The notes beneath the pieces were generated by a model, which was not told the origin of the DNA, did not search any database, and was given only the letters and a program-made list of their open reading frames with translations. A stretch of 64,000 nucleotides of DNA from Acestrorhynchus altus (Eukaryota > Chordata > Actinopteri > Characiformes > Acestrorhynchidae). Where the stretch lies: positions 13,270,921-13,334,920 of the forward strand of contig CM067505.1 in the NCBI GenBank assembly GCA_034509495.1, given 5' to 3'. The position numbers were made by a program, and so were the translations under genes. Positions 39,601 to 50,449 of this stretch are shown in pieces. Position 1 is the first letter of the stretch, and each line of letters opens with the position of its first letter.

Positions 39601-42600
39601 GACTCAGCATAAAGGCTGGGGCATCCGCTGCATGGATGATCTCTCAAAGGGAACGTTTGTATGCATTTTTACAGGTAAGTTGAAACTGTAAACTCAAAGA
39701 AATTGCTGAATTTGGTCAAATATAAACAAACAGTCAGTGGTCATGCAATTTAGCTAAAACTGGGCTCTTACATTTAAACATGCTGAAAGAGAAGTGCTGC
39801 ATCAACATCAGCAAGAGTTAGCTCTCTTAACTATAGCAGCAGCAGGTAATTACAGTGGGGAAAATAAGTATTTAGTCAGTCACCAATTGTGCAAGTTCTC
39901 CCACTTAAAAAGATGAGAGAGGCCGTTAATTGACATCATAGGTAGACCTCAACTATGAGAGACAAAATGTGAAAAAAAAAATTGAGAAAATCATTTTGTC
40001 TGACTTTTAAAGAATTTATTTGCAAATAATGGTGGAAAATAAGTATTTGGTCAATAACAAAAGTTCATCTCAATACTTTGTTGTATATCCTCTGTTGGCA
40101 ATGACAGAGGTCAAACGTTTTCTGTAAGTCTTCACAAGGTTGGCACACACTGTTGCTGGTATGTTGGCCCATTCCTCCATGCAGATCTCCTCTAGAGCAG
40201 TGATGTTTTGGGGCTGTCGGCGGGCAACACGGACTTTTAACTCCCTCCAAAGGTTTTCGATGGGGTTGAGATCGGGAGACTGGCTAGGCCACTCCAGGAC
40301 TTTGAAACGTTTCTTACGAAGCCACTCCTTTGTTGCCCTGGCAGTGTGCTTGGGATCATTGTCATGCTGAAAGACCCAGCCACGTTTCATCTTCATTGCC
40401 CTTGCTGATGGAAGGAGGTTTGCACCCAAAATCTCACAATACATGGCCCCATTCATTGTACTCTTTCATGTATACGGACCAGTCGTCCTGGTCCCTTTGC
40501 AGAGAAACAGCCCCAACGCATGATGTTGCCACCCCCATGCTTCACAGTTGGTATGGTGTTCTTTGGATGCAACTCCGCATTCACTGTCCTCCAAACACGA
40601 CCAGTTGTGTTTTTACCAAATAGTTCTACTTTGGTTTCATCTGACCATATGACATTCTCCCAATACTCTTCTGGAACATCCAAATGCTCTCTAGCAAACT
40701 TCAGACGTGCCTGGATATGGACTGGCTTAAGCAGGGGGACACGTCTGGCATTGCAAGATCTGAGTCCCTGGCGTCGTAGTGTGTTGCTGATGGTAGCCTT
40801 TGTAACGTTGGTCCCAGCTTTCTGCAGGTCATTCACTAGATCCCCCCTTGTGGTTCTGGGATTTTTCCTCACCGTTCTTGTGATCATTTTGACCCCACGG
40901 GCTGAGATCTTGCGTGGAGCCCCAGATCGAGGGAGATTAGTAGTGGTCTTGTAGGTCTTCCATTTTCTAATTATTGCTCCCACAGTAGAATTCTTCACAC
41001 CAAGCTGCTTGCCTATTGCAGATTCAGTGTTCCCAGCCTGGTGCAGGTCTACAATTCGGTTTCTGGTGTCCTCCGACAGCTCTTTCGTCTTCACCATAGT
41101 GGAGTTTGGAGTGTGACTGTTTGAGGGTGTGGGCAGGTGTCTTTTATACTGTTAACAACTTCAAACAGGTGCCATTAATACAGGTAATCAGTGGGGGAAA
41201 GAGGAGCCTCTTAAAAAAGAAGTTACAGGTCTGTGACAGCCAGAAATCTTGCTTGTTTGTAGGTGACCAAATACTTATTTTCCACCATTATTTGCAAATA
41301 AATTCTTTAAAAGTCAGACAAAATTATTTTCTCAATTTTTTTTTCCACATTTTGTCTCTCATAGTTGAGGTCTACCTATGATGTCAATTACAGGCCTCTC
41401 TCATCTTTTTAAGTGGGAGAACTTGCACAATTGGTGACTGACTAAATACTTATTTTCCCCACTGTATTTGCTGATGTCATCTTGCATGTTTCTTATGCTA
41501 ACTGGAAAGTTTCATGACCCGTGAACCACGTTATTATTGACGTAGCTTTATAACACCACTGTGGAATAGTTTAATTGTTAATCTGGACACAGACCTGCAG
41601 TGAAAACATACTAATGAGCTGTCTGACATGTGGACAGAGGGTGATATAAAAAAAAATAACGTATCTGAAAATATTATGCCATGAGAGCATTAACGCAGTT
41701 CAATTTGTGTGTTCCAATGTGAGTTTCATACAGAAAACTTAAAACAAATTCAACCTCAGAACGATGAACTTATTAACTATTAACTTTGGGAAATGTAATT
41801 ATAAAAAAAACTTCATTTAATCTGCTCCTCTTACCCTATGGAACCTTGTAGTTCTATAATTGCTGTATGTAGTCCATCTGTCTCTCTGCGTACTTTGTTC
41901 ACCTTCTTTCACCCTGATCTTTAATGGCCAGGACCCCAGAGGACCACCACAGGGCAGTTATTGTGTGGGTGGTGGGTAATTCTCTGCACCGCATTCACAC
42001 TGACATAGTGGTTGCATGTTCGTGTCTGTTGCACTGTTAAAAATGGATGACACACCCAGCAGAAGAATGTTTAAACCCCTCAGCATCACTGCTGGACTGA
42101 CAATACCAGAAATATCCAGCCAACAATGTCCTGTGGGCTGCATCCTGTGAGCACTGATGAATTACTAGAGGATGACCAACAAACATTGTGCAGATGTGCT
42201 TCTGTTGCTGCCTCTACATTTACAAAGGTGGATTAACTGGGTAGGAGAGTATAATTGAGACACAGTATTTAAAAACTCTGATCTACTGGTTTCCACAACA
42301 CACAAACACACCACCACCGTGTTTATGTCACTGCAGTGCGGAGAGTGACTCACCATCCGCAAAATACCTGCCCTGTGGTGGTCTTTTGGGATCCTGATCA
42401 CTGACAGAGTAAAAGTGGGTTAACAACTTTGTTGTTATGCTAAGAAGCAGATGCACTGAGAAGCAGATGCATTATAGTCTGTAAGCATCGTTTGCCGTAG
42501 GAAAGATCATGCAACACAAGGGAAAAGATAGGGAGCGTGGGACCGTATGGGATTCAGGTTTACATTTTCCATATTTTGTTGGTATTTCAGCTAAAGGAAT

Positions 42601-45600
42601 AGAAGGCTGAATGTTGATTGTTTGTAACATTATTCCTCACCTGTGTTGTTTGCATTTCTTTTAATGCTAAAATATATTTATGCTCCTTCTCTCTAGGAAA
42701 AATAACAACTGATGAAATAGCTAGCACAGAAGCCATTCAGTCTGGCAATGAGTACTTGGCTAACCTTGATTACATTGAAGAAGTGGAGAAAATGAAGGAG
42801 GGTTATGAAAGTGAAGCCTTTTGTTCTGAAACAGAAGAAGAGAGTGACAGGAAAACTCTAGTACGGATGACAACAGGATCGTTAAAGAAGCATGGCGTGC
42901 AATCGATGGACTCTAGCAGTGGTGATGGTATTGTGTGTGCATGCATGCATGAGAGAAAGTGAGAAAATAACACTGGGCAATACCTAAAAATAATTAGCAC
43001 AATAATGTGTCTTTTCTGTCAATTTCTATTTATCTTGAATTAGAAATGAAAGTTATGAAGAAGCTGAAAAGAAGTGAAGGAAAAGTGAGGAACAGTGATT
43101 CTGAGACTGACCATTCTGAATGTGATGGTGATGACATTGATGATGAGGATTATAAAATAAGCACGGATGAAGCAAAATTCTCAGATGGCAACTATCAGAG
43201 GAACTATGTCACAAGGAGGAACGCCAAGATTCTGAACGGTGAGATCTGTATGTTGTTAGATTTATTTTAAGGATTTTATCTTGTGTTTAATGAAAGGTGA
43301 AGCAAAGACCCTAAGGCTCAGTAATATAAAACATGGCAGCAAGATTCCACAGCAAGTGTGAATTGACATTGATGAAATTACATTCATTGGCCTAATGGTG
43401 GTGCCATAGCACAACAGTAAACATTTTAATTACTCGCTTCTGAACCACAAGCCCTACACTTTTTTTTGTCCGATTTCTTATGTCAATATTTAGACCATTA
43501 AACTCTGCACATATTTTTTATCTTTGCAAACGAGGTATAGGATTTTAAGCAATTATTACATGGTTGGTATCTTTCTGATCCTCTGCTTTCAAAAATGTTG
43601 ACATTTGTTAACAATGGATTGGAGCCAAATTTATTTAAACTTTTGAACTGTAACTTTTGAACTCAATTTCAATTAATATAGACAAGCTTTTTTAGACATG
43701 ATTCCGAGGTGGTCAGGTTTTGCAAAAAGGGGACTGGTCCAATGCTAAACAACTTTCTCAGAAATCATAGGTGTTTAATCAAGCTGGGCTAGTGCATCTT
43801 TCATCTTTTGTCTATTCTATAATTGGTTATCCAAGGACAACCTGATGGCTCTATGTCTTTTAGTCAAATTAAAGCATGCATTTGACCAATCAAACTATTG
43901 GTCAATGGTACCTATTTGTGTGTGTGTGTGTGTGTGTGTGTATACACGAATATTCCATTGACCGTTGACCAATAGTTTGACTAATATATATGCACAAACC
44001 TTGCTATTGTAGCAGCAAAAGAGGACAAACTCCATGTTAAATTCTATGGATTTAGAATCGGATACCAGAAAAACTCAGGTTAGCATCCCAGTGCTTTTGT
44101 CCATGCACTTGGTTCTTCTACATTATAAAGCCACTTATTTCCATTGCTATAATTGCAGTGTACTAAAAATGCATTTTGAAACACTGTCAGTGGTAGATAT
44201 AGTTGTGCCACACTGAACCATACTTTGTCTACATAAGACAAGAGCCTGAGATGTTATCTTTCATGTTTACCCAGTTAATGAAGACAGCAATCCTCCTCTA
44301 CCTCCAAAAATTTCAGTGGAACAAACAGAGGTGTCCTCGTCCATGGCCAAACAGATGAGGAAAGAAGGTGTGTTTTTCTTAAATGTGCTTGGGGTAGTTA
44401 GAAGACAATGTAAGCATTCTGAAATGGAAACTAAACGTTAATATGCACTTTCACAGGTCCAGGGGAGTCTGTGATGGGGTTTGCCAAGAAGTCCACACGC
44501 AACTTTGCCATCAAGTCCAGCCACAGGAGGGTGAAACAGCTAGAGATGGCCAAAGGGAGTCCGTCTAAAAAGGCTGCACATTGCAGAAGGAATACACGTA
44601 ATTTGTTCAGTGATGAGAAGGCCTGTTACCTTATTGACGCCAAGCATGATGGCAATATTGGACGCTATATCAATGTGAGCAAAATGCAGATCCACTGACC
44701 TCAGCCCACCCCCCCATCCCCCATAGTGATGTACTTCTACGTACATTTAGGACCATCAATATTTGGACAATCTTCATGATTGGATCCACCACATTGGATT
44801 TGAAATTAAACAAAATTTGAAATTAAAGAACTGCTGATTTAATTCAAAGGGTGGAACAAAAACCCTATGAAATGTTTTCTACAAAGCCTCTACAGTTTTT
44901 CTACAAAACCTCCCCATTTCAGCTCAAACGTACAGTTATCTCAAAAGTTATTTAATGGGCTATTCCCTCATTAATCCATCATCAGTTATGCAGGTAAAAT
45001 GTCCAGGAGTTGATTCCAGAGTTGATTCTCGCTGTAAGTGAAAGAGACCATCATTAGGCTTAAACAAAAATGTTGAGTGATGTTGAGTGGCCAAATCAAC
45101 ATTTTAGTATATTTCAAAAATAGAAAGGACAGATTAAACCAACAAAAACTCAGCCTAGTTTTGGAACAGCATTGTTTGGGCTGATGAAACTTGTACCAGA
45201 GTGTTGGGAAGCAGAAAGTATGGAGAAGGCTTGGAATGGCTCATGATCTAAAGTACACCACATCCTCTGAAAAACATTGTGGAGGCAGTGTGATGGCATG
45301 AACATGCATGGCACCCAATGGAATTGGGTCACTATTGTTTATTGATGTGACCCAAGTGATCAATTCTAAAGTGTTACAGGGATGTACTTTCTGCTCACAT
45401 TCAATCGAATGCAGCAAGGTTGATTGGATGCTGATTCACGGTACAGATGGACAATGATCCAAAACATAGTGTGAAAGCAACCCAGGAGGTTTTTAATGTA
45501 AAGAAGTGGAATATTCTGCACCAGATCTCCATCAAATCAAGCTGCATTTCACTTGCTTAAGACAAAAAGGCAGAAAGACCCACACAAGCAACAACTTAAG

Positions 45601-46467
45601 ACAGCTGCAGTAAAGGTCTGACCAAGCATTGCAATGGAGGAAGCCCAGCATTAGGTGATGTTCATGGGTTCCAGACATTAGGCGGTTGTTGCCTGCAAAG
45701 TGTTGAAAATCATCTTTTAATTTGTGGTAATATTAATTTGTCCAATTTCTTCTGAACTCATGAAATAAGGAGGCTTTTCAGAAAAAAGATCAAGGATATT
45801 TTGTATCACTGTCCAGTTATTGATGGGCCTAACTGTATGTAACACAAGGCACACAATTCTCTTTCTTCATTGAACTACAGTCTGACATTTATTCAGTTTT
45901 TCTCAGTGGGCTACTGATACCCCAGTATTGCACAATTTTTATTACATTTTTCAAACCACATTAATCTCCACTTTGTACTAAAATGGTAAATCTGCTGGAA
46001 AGTTATTTTGAGGACTAGGATTTGAGGAATGTTTAATCCATAAATGTGTTTAATATATAAAAAATTGCATAATTTAGTCCCATTTAAATTTTGTCAAGAG
46101 CATTTGTCTTTAGGATTTCTCTTACTTGATTACCTCTCTTCCACTCTCCACAGCATAGCTGCAGTCCTAACTTGTTTGTTCAGAATGTATTTGTGGACAC
46201 ACATGATCTGCGCTTCCCCTGGATTGCATTCTTCACCAGCAAGTGAGTGCAAGTTGTCTGTTAATTTGCCCTGTCCTGGATGTAAGACATGTTTGGAAGC
46301 ATTTATAGAATTAAATGTCTTCTCTCTCCTCACTCACTCTTGCTCTCAGGAGGATCAGGGCTGGCACTGAACTTACATGGGATTACGGCTATGAAGTGGG
46401 CAGCGTGGAAGGGAAGGTGGTGCTTTGCTGTTGTGGCTCATCTGAGTGCACTGGAAGGCTGCTCTGA
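27607..46467 (+). CDS. setdb1: Histone H3K9 methyltransferase SETDB1, complete, 20 coding exons
   Basis: SETDB1 trimethylates histone H3 lysine 9 in the nucleus and silences transposons and genes. Exons: 27607-27797, 31121-31323, 31736-31776, 31889-32957, 33050-33172, 33291-33495, 34385-34458, 34875-35065, 35815-35923, 36033-36372, 37193-37412, 37949-38313, 39262-39378, 39505-39674, 42697-42927, 43044-43238, 44275-44367, 44457-44674, 46154-46242, 46350-46467; all junctions are GT/AG and in frame, giving 1,453 residues. Domains by rough residue: N-terminal coiled coil (1-90); Ser/Thr-rich insert (146-500); triple Tudor (about 510-735; KTWHKGTI, FFDDGHAAY, EWLYKGS); poly-Thr (about 748-760); MBD (about 880-985; RGQNPLLIPL, FRRMTARKR); pre-SET cysteines (1035-1100); SET split by an acidic insert (1145-1380); catalytic NHSCSPN across exons 18/19; post-SET CCCGSSECTGRLL. 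Human SETDB1 is about 1,290 residues, so this one is longer, mainly through exon 4. The length suggests setdb1a rather than setdb1b, but that is not proven. The ATG follows the acceptor AG at 27603-27604. Confidence 0.97.
27936..28201 (+). mobile_element. 5'-truncated Rex3 insertion in setdb1 intron 1
   Basis: The last part of a Rex3 (block GVEPLLLYIERNQL-like, then the 3' end and a GGATGGATAA tail) on the + strand. It is flanked by CCAAATCTC at 27927-27935 and 28202-28210. The displaced inverted copy near 1100 keeps the empty site, confirming a clean insertion. It also carries an internal deletion relative to the full-length Rex3 at 17547-20733. Confidence 0.9.
28602..28757. mobile_element. 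Short repeat inserted in Rex3
   Basis: A 155-bp block beginning 'tagatagacagatag' that interrupts the Rex3 at a site uninterrupted in the copy at 1-990. It contains 'caacgaaatgcagttagta', typical of fish LINE-tail/SINE families. No coding content. Confidence 0.75.
29646..29730. mobile_element. SINE/LINE-tail repeat inserted in Rex3
   Basis: The phrase 'ttttatttatgtagtgct' followed by 'cacaaagcagctgtacaaag' is the same family as the ends of the fold-back at 6310-7695. It splits the Rex3 sequence 'ggagcacac...ctccggtcc' found intact near 18690-18704. Confidence 0.8.
30107..30400 (-). mobile_element. Fish SINE-like element inserted in Rex3
   Basis: It starts with an ACATTTACATTT tail and the complement of the 'gtcgctctggataaaggcg' motif, and continues through 'aagttcgttccaccatttt'. 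This is a longer, opposite-strand relative of the repeat at 2510-2648. It interrupts the endonuclease part of the Rex3. Confidence 0.8.
31938..32400 (+). repeat. Coding tandem repeats in setdb1 exon 4
   Basis: The block encoding KTRESPVPIS occurs at 31941, 32088, 32220 and 32370 (the last as KTRESPVSIS), i.e. units of 132-150 bp, all in frame. Each unit is completed by a Ser/Pro/Thr-rich stretch. This repeat is the main reason the exon is 1,069 bp long. Confidence 0.92.
32680..32760 (+). repeat. Short coding tandem repeat (NTRTSN) in setdb1 exon 4
   Basis: Three 24-bp units with the pattern N-T-R-T-S-N in the same exon, downstream of the larger repeats. Both repeat sets are low-complexity and probably disordered. 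Confidence 0.85.
33571..34180 (+). mobile_element. hAT-like MITE end and Tc1-like remnant in setdb1 intron 6
   Basis: The phrase 'ccccaaccctggttctagag' at 33578 is a hAT-type end also seen near 38910. From about 33750 a decayed Tc1-like transposase follows (frame with MFSDEV near 33815 and, later, a translated QQDNA-like position lost to mutation). No terminal repeats. Confidence 0.5.
36070..36110 (+). repeat. (ACC)n coding microsatellite
   Basis: ACC/ACT repeats in setdb1 exon 10 encode a run of ten threonines; length polymorphism is likely. Confidence 0.9.
36425..36496. repeat. (GTAG/GTAT)n microsatellite
   Basis: Alternating GTAGGTAG and GTATGTA units in setdb1 intron 10. Confidence 0.95.
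38890..39080. mobile_element. hAT-like MITE in setdb1 intron 12
   Basis: It contains 'aaaccctgggccagaagg' and 'ggcaccctgctctgcacat', the same family as the end at 33578 and those near 48310 and 50120. Non-coding. Confidence 0.55.
39853..41464 (-). mobile_element. Tc1-like transposon in setdb1 intron 14, almost complete
   Basis: A 1.6-kb element with long inverted repeats (ends CAGTGGGGAAAATAAG and its complement) flanked by TA at 39851-39852 and 41465-41466. The transposase lies on the - strand from the ATG at 41097. It starts with a paired-type helix-turn-helix (SEDTRNRIVDLHQAG) and contains WSDET and, after a frameshift near 40455, DNDPKHTA and NPIENLW, the Asp/Asp/Glu catalytic triad of the family. 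The frame is broken once, so the copy is probably inactive, but the ends look intact and could be mobilised by an enzyme supplied in trans. Confidence 0.95.
41920..42415. mobile_element. Palindromic MITE in setdb1 intron 14
   Basis: The left end 'ggaccaccacagggcag' and the right end 'ctgccctgtggtggtc' are inverted complements, giving about 45 bp of terminal pairing. The interior includes 'cagcatcactgctggactga'. This pattern matches a common fish palindromic repeat as I remember it. No coding content. Confidence 0.8.
43915..43942. repeat. (GT)n microsatellite
   Basis: A short GT tract in setdb1 intron 16, flanked by an inverted pair around the phrase 'attggtcaatgg' (43903) and 'gttgaccaatag' (43964). 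Confidence 0.85.
44745..45840 (+). mobile_element. Tc1-like transposon remnant in setdb1 intron 18
   Basis: The ends are roughly complementary ('aggaccatcaatatttggac' at 44749 and 'ccagttattgatgggcctaa' at 45813). Inside, + strand transposase sequence is recognisable at nucleotide level (the 'tttgggctgatgaaact' catalytic block at 45174 and 'acaatgatccaaaacatag' at 45450), but the frame is destroyed. Confidence 0.8.
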
Positions 46468-46727
46468 CCACCCCTTCTTCAGTGAACAGAACCTCTAGGG
46501 CAGAATTGGACACCTCTGTTTGTTATGCATGCAGGTTTCTGATTTAACTGACTTCAGTGTATTTTAATTCTTCAATGTATTAGCCATTTGTAATGAATAT
46601 TTCTAGCTGCTGGGTAATGTGTTGTCTCTGTGTGCACTCTATGTATACTTAATGTAGCAAATTAAGATTTTAATTAGTTTAAATTCCAGAGTAGACTAGC
46701 TGCTTATATGGATAAACTACATTTGTT

Positions 46728-46733
46728 AATAAA
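46728..46733 (+). terminator. setdb1 poly(A) signal
   Basis: A canonical AATAAA about 260 bases after the stop codon, followed by a GT/T-rich stretch at 46757-46780. It fits the end of a short 3' UTR. Confidence 0.8.
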
Positions 46734-46779
46734 AAAAGATGAGTCTTTGCTGAATACGTTGTTGTTCTTGTCTTTTACA

Positions 46780-48300
46780 TGGCAGTAAGGCAGACATTTA
46801 TGTTGTGCTAGTGTCAAATGAATTTGTCCACGTTTAAGCTTGTCTTGGTGGGAATGGTGGGAACACCATTTTTTCCATCTTTGGGCTAAAGCATCCTAGC
46901 CCAGGGGGCTGCTCTGCTCCAGTTCTGAAAACCACGGGTGACAATGAGTTGTCATTTCTGCTGTGGTGAGCATCCCCTGAAGATGAAGCAAAGACAGAAA
47001 TGTAAACCTGCGCCCTAGTTGAAGTTTGAGTGTCCAGAGTCACCCTTATGAACACTGTCAGTTGAGAAGGAGCCAGCTCCGCTGTAGGTAGACTCTCAGG
47101 CCAAGGACCTGTGCATTGTTCAGTAGTGTTTTTTTGCTCAGTCCTTGGATGGGGCACACACCAACCAATCATCTAAGGCAGAATCTAGTTCCCACACCAT
47201 TGGAGCAAGGGAGCTGTCTGAATAGTGAGTGAATGTCTGGGGACAAGGAAAGGCCATTGGGGAGGACCCTGAACTGATATAGAACACCCTGGAATGTGAA
47301 AGCAGACATCTGCAGTGTTCTGGAACAGTGGAAACATGAAAGTAATCATCTGTCAGGTTGACCATCTTAGCCCAGTCACCCTTGGAAACACTGCGAAGAA
47401 GTTGCTGTGCAACATCCAGAAGGGCAACATTTCAAAGACCTGTTTAGACTGCAGAGGTCCAGAATATGTAGATGGCATCTGTCTTGGGCACCAAGGTGAT
47501 TTTTCAGATGCTGGAAAATGGGGTCTCTCCTCCACCTTTGTCTTGTCAACCTCTGTGCCATGGTCCATTTGCCTCCATGGAGGAAAAGGAATGTGATGGT
47601 GCTAGGTTTATGATGCTGTATTTAAACTAAACATTTAAAATGTCTCTTGCAACATCTTGATCAAGATACCACTCTCTTAGAAATAGAATAGAAATTACCC
47701 AAATGTAATTGCCAGTGTTACAGTTTTTAGCCAAGTCTGAGTAACTTATGTTTCACTAAACAAGATCAGCTCTGGTGCTGTTACAAACTGTCATGAATAA
47801 TCAGTAATACAGATTATATTAAATTAAGAAGAACACAATAGTGTGATTGCAACAAGATCAAGAGAATCCTGAATGTTTTCAGCCAAGTTGTAACCCAGTT
47901 AAAGGAACTGATCTTGATCTTTCACAAGGTTTTGAGCAAGATTGCACACCAGAGGTTTAAAAAATCCCTCAGGCAAACCAAAGCTCCTTTTATTCTGTCT
48001 GTAACTTCAATTCCACTTGATATGCTGCAGTAATTACCAGTTACTCTGAATGGAACTGCTGCTGAATGTAAGGTGGAATGGAAAATGAACAAAAAAGGTA
48101 ATTTTTAAATGCAAGGGCTAATGTACATTTGTAAAGGTAGTGTAGCAGGTTGTAGTAATGTTCAGTGAAACTATTTTCTGTTGGCACAGAGCTGCTGGTC
48201 TAAAAATGTGACTGGTTGTTTTCCTGTAGTCCAAATACACATTTATACTGTACTTAGCTGCTGTGCCAACAAACACATTTGTGTTGGGTGGTGTATCAAT
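46780..48300. other. Intergenic sequence, nothing recognised
   Basis: Open frames of up to about 110 codons occur on both strands, but with no domain or splice logic that I can support. Confidence 0.5.
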
Positions 48301-48309
48301 CTATAAAAC

Positions 48310-48950
48310 AGGGGTAGGCAATCCTGGTCATGGAGTGGCAGACTTGACTAAGACAAAAAGGCAGAAAGACCCACAAACAAGCAACAACTTAAGACAGCTG
48401 CAGTAAAGGAGGAAACCCAGCATTTGGTGATGTTCATGGTTAAAATTAACATTTTATTTGTGATAATATTTATCCAATTATTTCTGAATCCCTGAAATAA
48501 GGAGGGGTTTTTTAGAAAAAGATCAAGGATATTTTGAATCACTATCCAAATATTGATGAGCCTAACTGTATATAACACAAGCCACAAAAGTCTCTTGCTT
48601 CATTGAACTACAGTCTGACATTTATTCAGTTTTTCTTGATGGGAAACATTGGTTAATCTGCTGGAAAGTTATTTTGAGGACTAGGATTTGAGGAATGTTT
48701 AAACAATAAATGTGTTTAATATATAAAAACTGCATCCTTTAGTCCCATTTAAATCTTGTCAAGAACATTTAACATTAATGTGTTTGTCTTTAGGATTTCC
48801 ATTACCTACTTTACTTCTTTATCTGTTTTTTTGTTTCACAGCATAGCTGCAGTCCTGCACAGTTTTGTGTTTTTCCTGCTCAAGCACACCTGATTCAACT
48901 TGTCAAATGTCTTCTCAAGCTGTTCAAGACATTGTTAACTTAATGCAATA
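48310..48950. mobile_element. hAT-like element split by a setdb1 fragment
   Basis: The left part (48310-48346, 'caggggtaggcaatcctgg') and the right part (48858-48950, 'gcacagttttgtg' then 'aagcacacctgattcaac') read as one hAT-type MITE. Between them sits a copy of setdb1 intron 18 and the first bases of exon 19. Confidence 0.65.
48348..48862 (+). pseudogene. Direct duplicate of setdb1 intron 18 end and exon 19 start
   Basis: It matches about 45556-46168: 'agacaaaaaggcagaaag', the end of the Tc1 remnant, 'ggaaagttattttgaggact', 'tttagtcccatttaaat', a splice acceptor, then CATAGCTGCAGTCCT, the first 15 bases of exon 19. It stops there and continues as hAT-like DNA. It encodes nothing useful but carries a copied splice acceptor about 2.1 kb beyond the end of setdb1. 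Confidence 0.88.
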
Positions 48951-49318
48951 GACTCCAGTATGTACACACAGCTGGTGCATTTAGGCCCAAACATAACGGG
49001 ATGTTTGAAAACATAGGAGTTTCATTTTGTCTTTAACAATCTCTCACACCACATGTAAAAATGTCCTTAAAGTGACCATGCTGCATCGGAGGCCTGTGCG
49101 CCTGTGACAAGCTTGCCGCCCCTAAAAGATGCACGAATCACATTTATGAAAACTCAGTGGCAAAGCAGCACACCTGTGTAAAACTCCAGTCAGAAAGCCA
49201 AACTCAGCAGAACCTATTAGAATTTGTATTTCAGCTGGGACAACAGTCATATTTTGCAGCAGAACTTATCAGTATCTCTATATAGGCAAGCCCAGTCCAG
49301 GACTGCCTCCCTCTGCAG

Positions 49319-49415
49319 TAATATCTCTATCTCTATCTCTATCTCTATCTCACACTCTCACACACACTCTCACACACACTCTCACACACACTCTCACACA
49401 CACTCTCACACACAC
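49319..49415. repeat. (TCTCTA)n followed by (CACACACTCT)n
   Basis: Two adjacent perfect short tandem arrays, the second with a 10-bp unit. Confidence 0.95.
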
Positions 49416-49979
49416 AATGAAAAACTTTTACATTGGTTAAGAACCTTGACTTTAAATCTTCCAATCTTTAAATTCACATACATTTCTTTTACAAAAAGGG
49501 TTCTCTGTGAAACCAAAAATATTTCGTGTTTGGCATCACTATGAAGACTCCTTTGGAGCACTTTTATTTTTAATAGTGTGTATTAGAAGATTAGTTGCAT
49601 AAGGACACACAATTGTCTGAAGTGAACATAAGATTGTTTGGTTATACACACACAGCACTGTTTGATACATTAAGTTTTCATTTGAATTACAATGGAATAT
49701 GTGGCTTTCAAAAGAAATCCAAAAGTACAAGAAAGTATTCCGATCATGTTACTTTAACATAGTAATCCTTTGGATTATGCTGCAATTACATTTGTAGTAA
49801 AAAATAAAAAAGCAATCCTAACACTTGAACTTCAGAATCTATAGAATACAATACAGTACAAATATAACTGGAAATTATATGAATAAAAGACAATGATATT
49901 TGATCACTGACCTTTGTCTCTTACTGTCCACAATGCACAGTAAAGTATCCTCCAACAATCACTGGTCCCAGCCTGTCCC

Positions 49980-50160
49980 CCCACCCCATTATACATGTTC
50001 TAGAAAAGGCATTGGAAGTACCATTCCTGGAGTGCCATCTTCCTGCACAGTTTGTTGTATTCCCTGCTTCAAACAGGGCAATTAACAGCAGCATGGAAGC
50101 AGGTGTTCTTGAGCAAGAAGAGCAAAAAACTGGCACTCCAGGACTGGGATTGCCTACTTG
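49980..50160. mobile_element. hAT-like MITE
   Basis: It contains 'ctggagtgccatcttcctgc' and ends with 'actccaggactgggattgcc', complementary to the hAT-like ends near 48310. Confidence 0.6.
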
Positions 50161-50449
50161 TGGTCTAAAACCAACACTGTCAAGCTAATATGCCAGCACA
50201 GCAAGGGGCACTAACGCCTCACAAAGTTTGATATCAAATTCTTCAACAAGCAAACGTAACAGCCAAAACAGACCAAAACCATTCTCTTTTGAACACTGCT
50301 GTGGCAACAGGAATGTCTCTGAATCAAAACACAGGCACATCCTACAGACTGATCAGGCAGAGAAAAGGAGTTTCTGAAGATTTATACAGTACATTCTGTC
50401 AAACCCAGTCATTATTCAGTAAACCCTATGCATACAGACTATATTACAA

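Noticed and set aside
40520..40954. 144-codon + strand frame
   Set aside because: Antisense of the Tc1 transposase.
46834..47600. Overlapping frames of 90-112 codons downstream of setdb1
   Set aside because: No domain, no splice sites in phase and no similarity I recognise on either strand.
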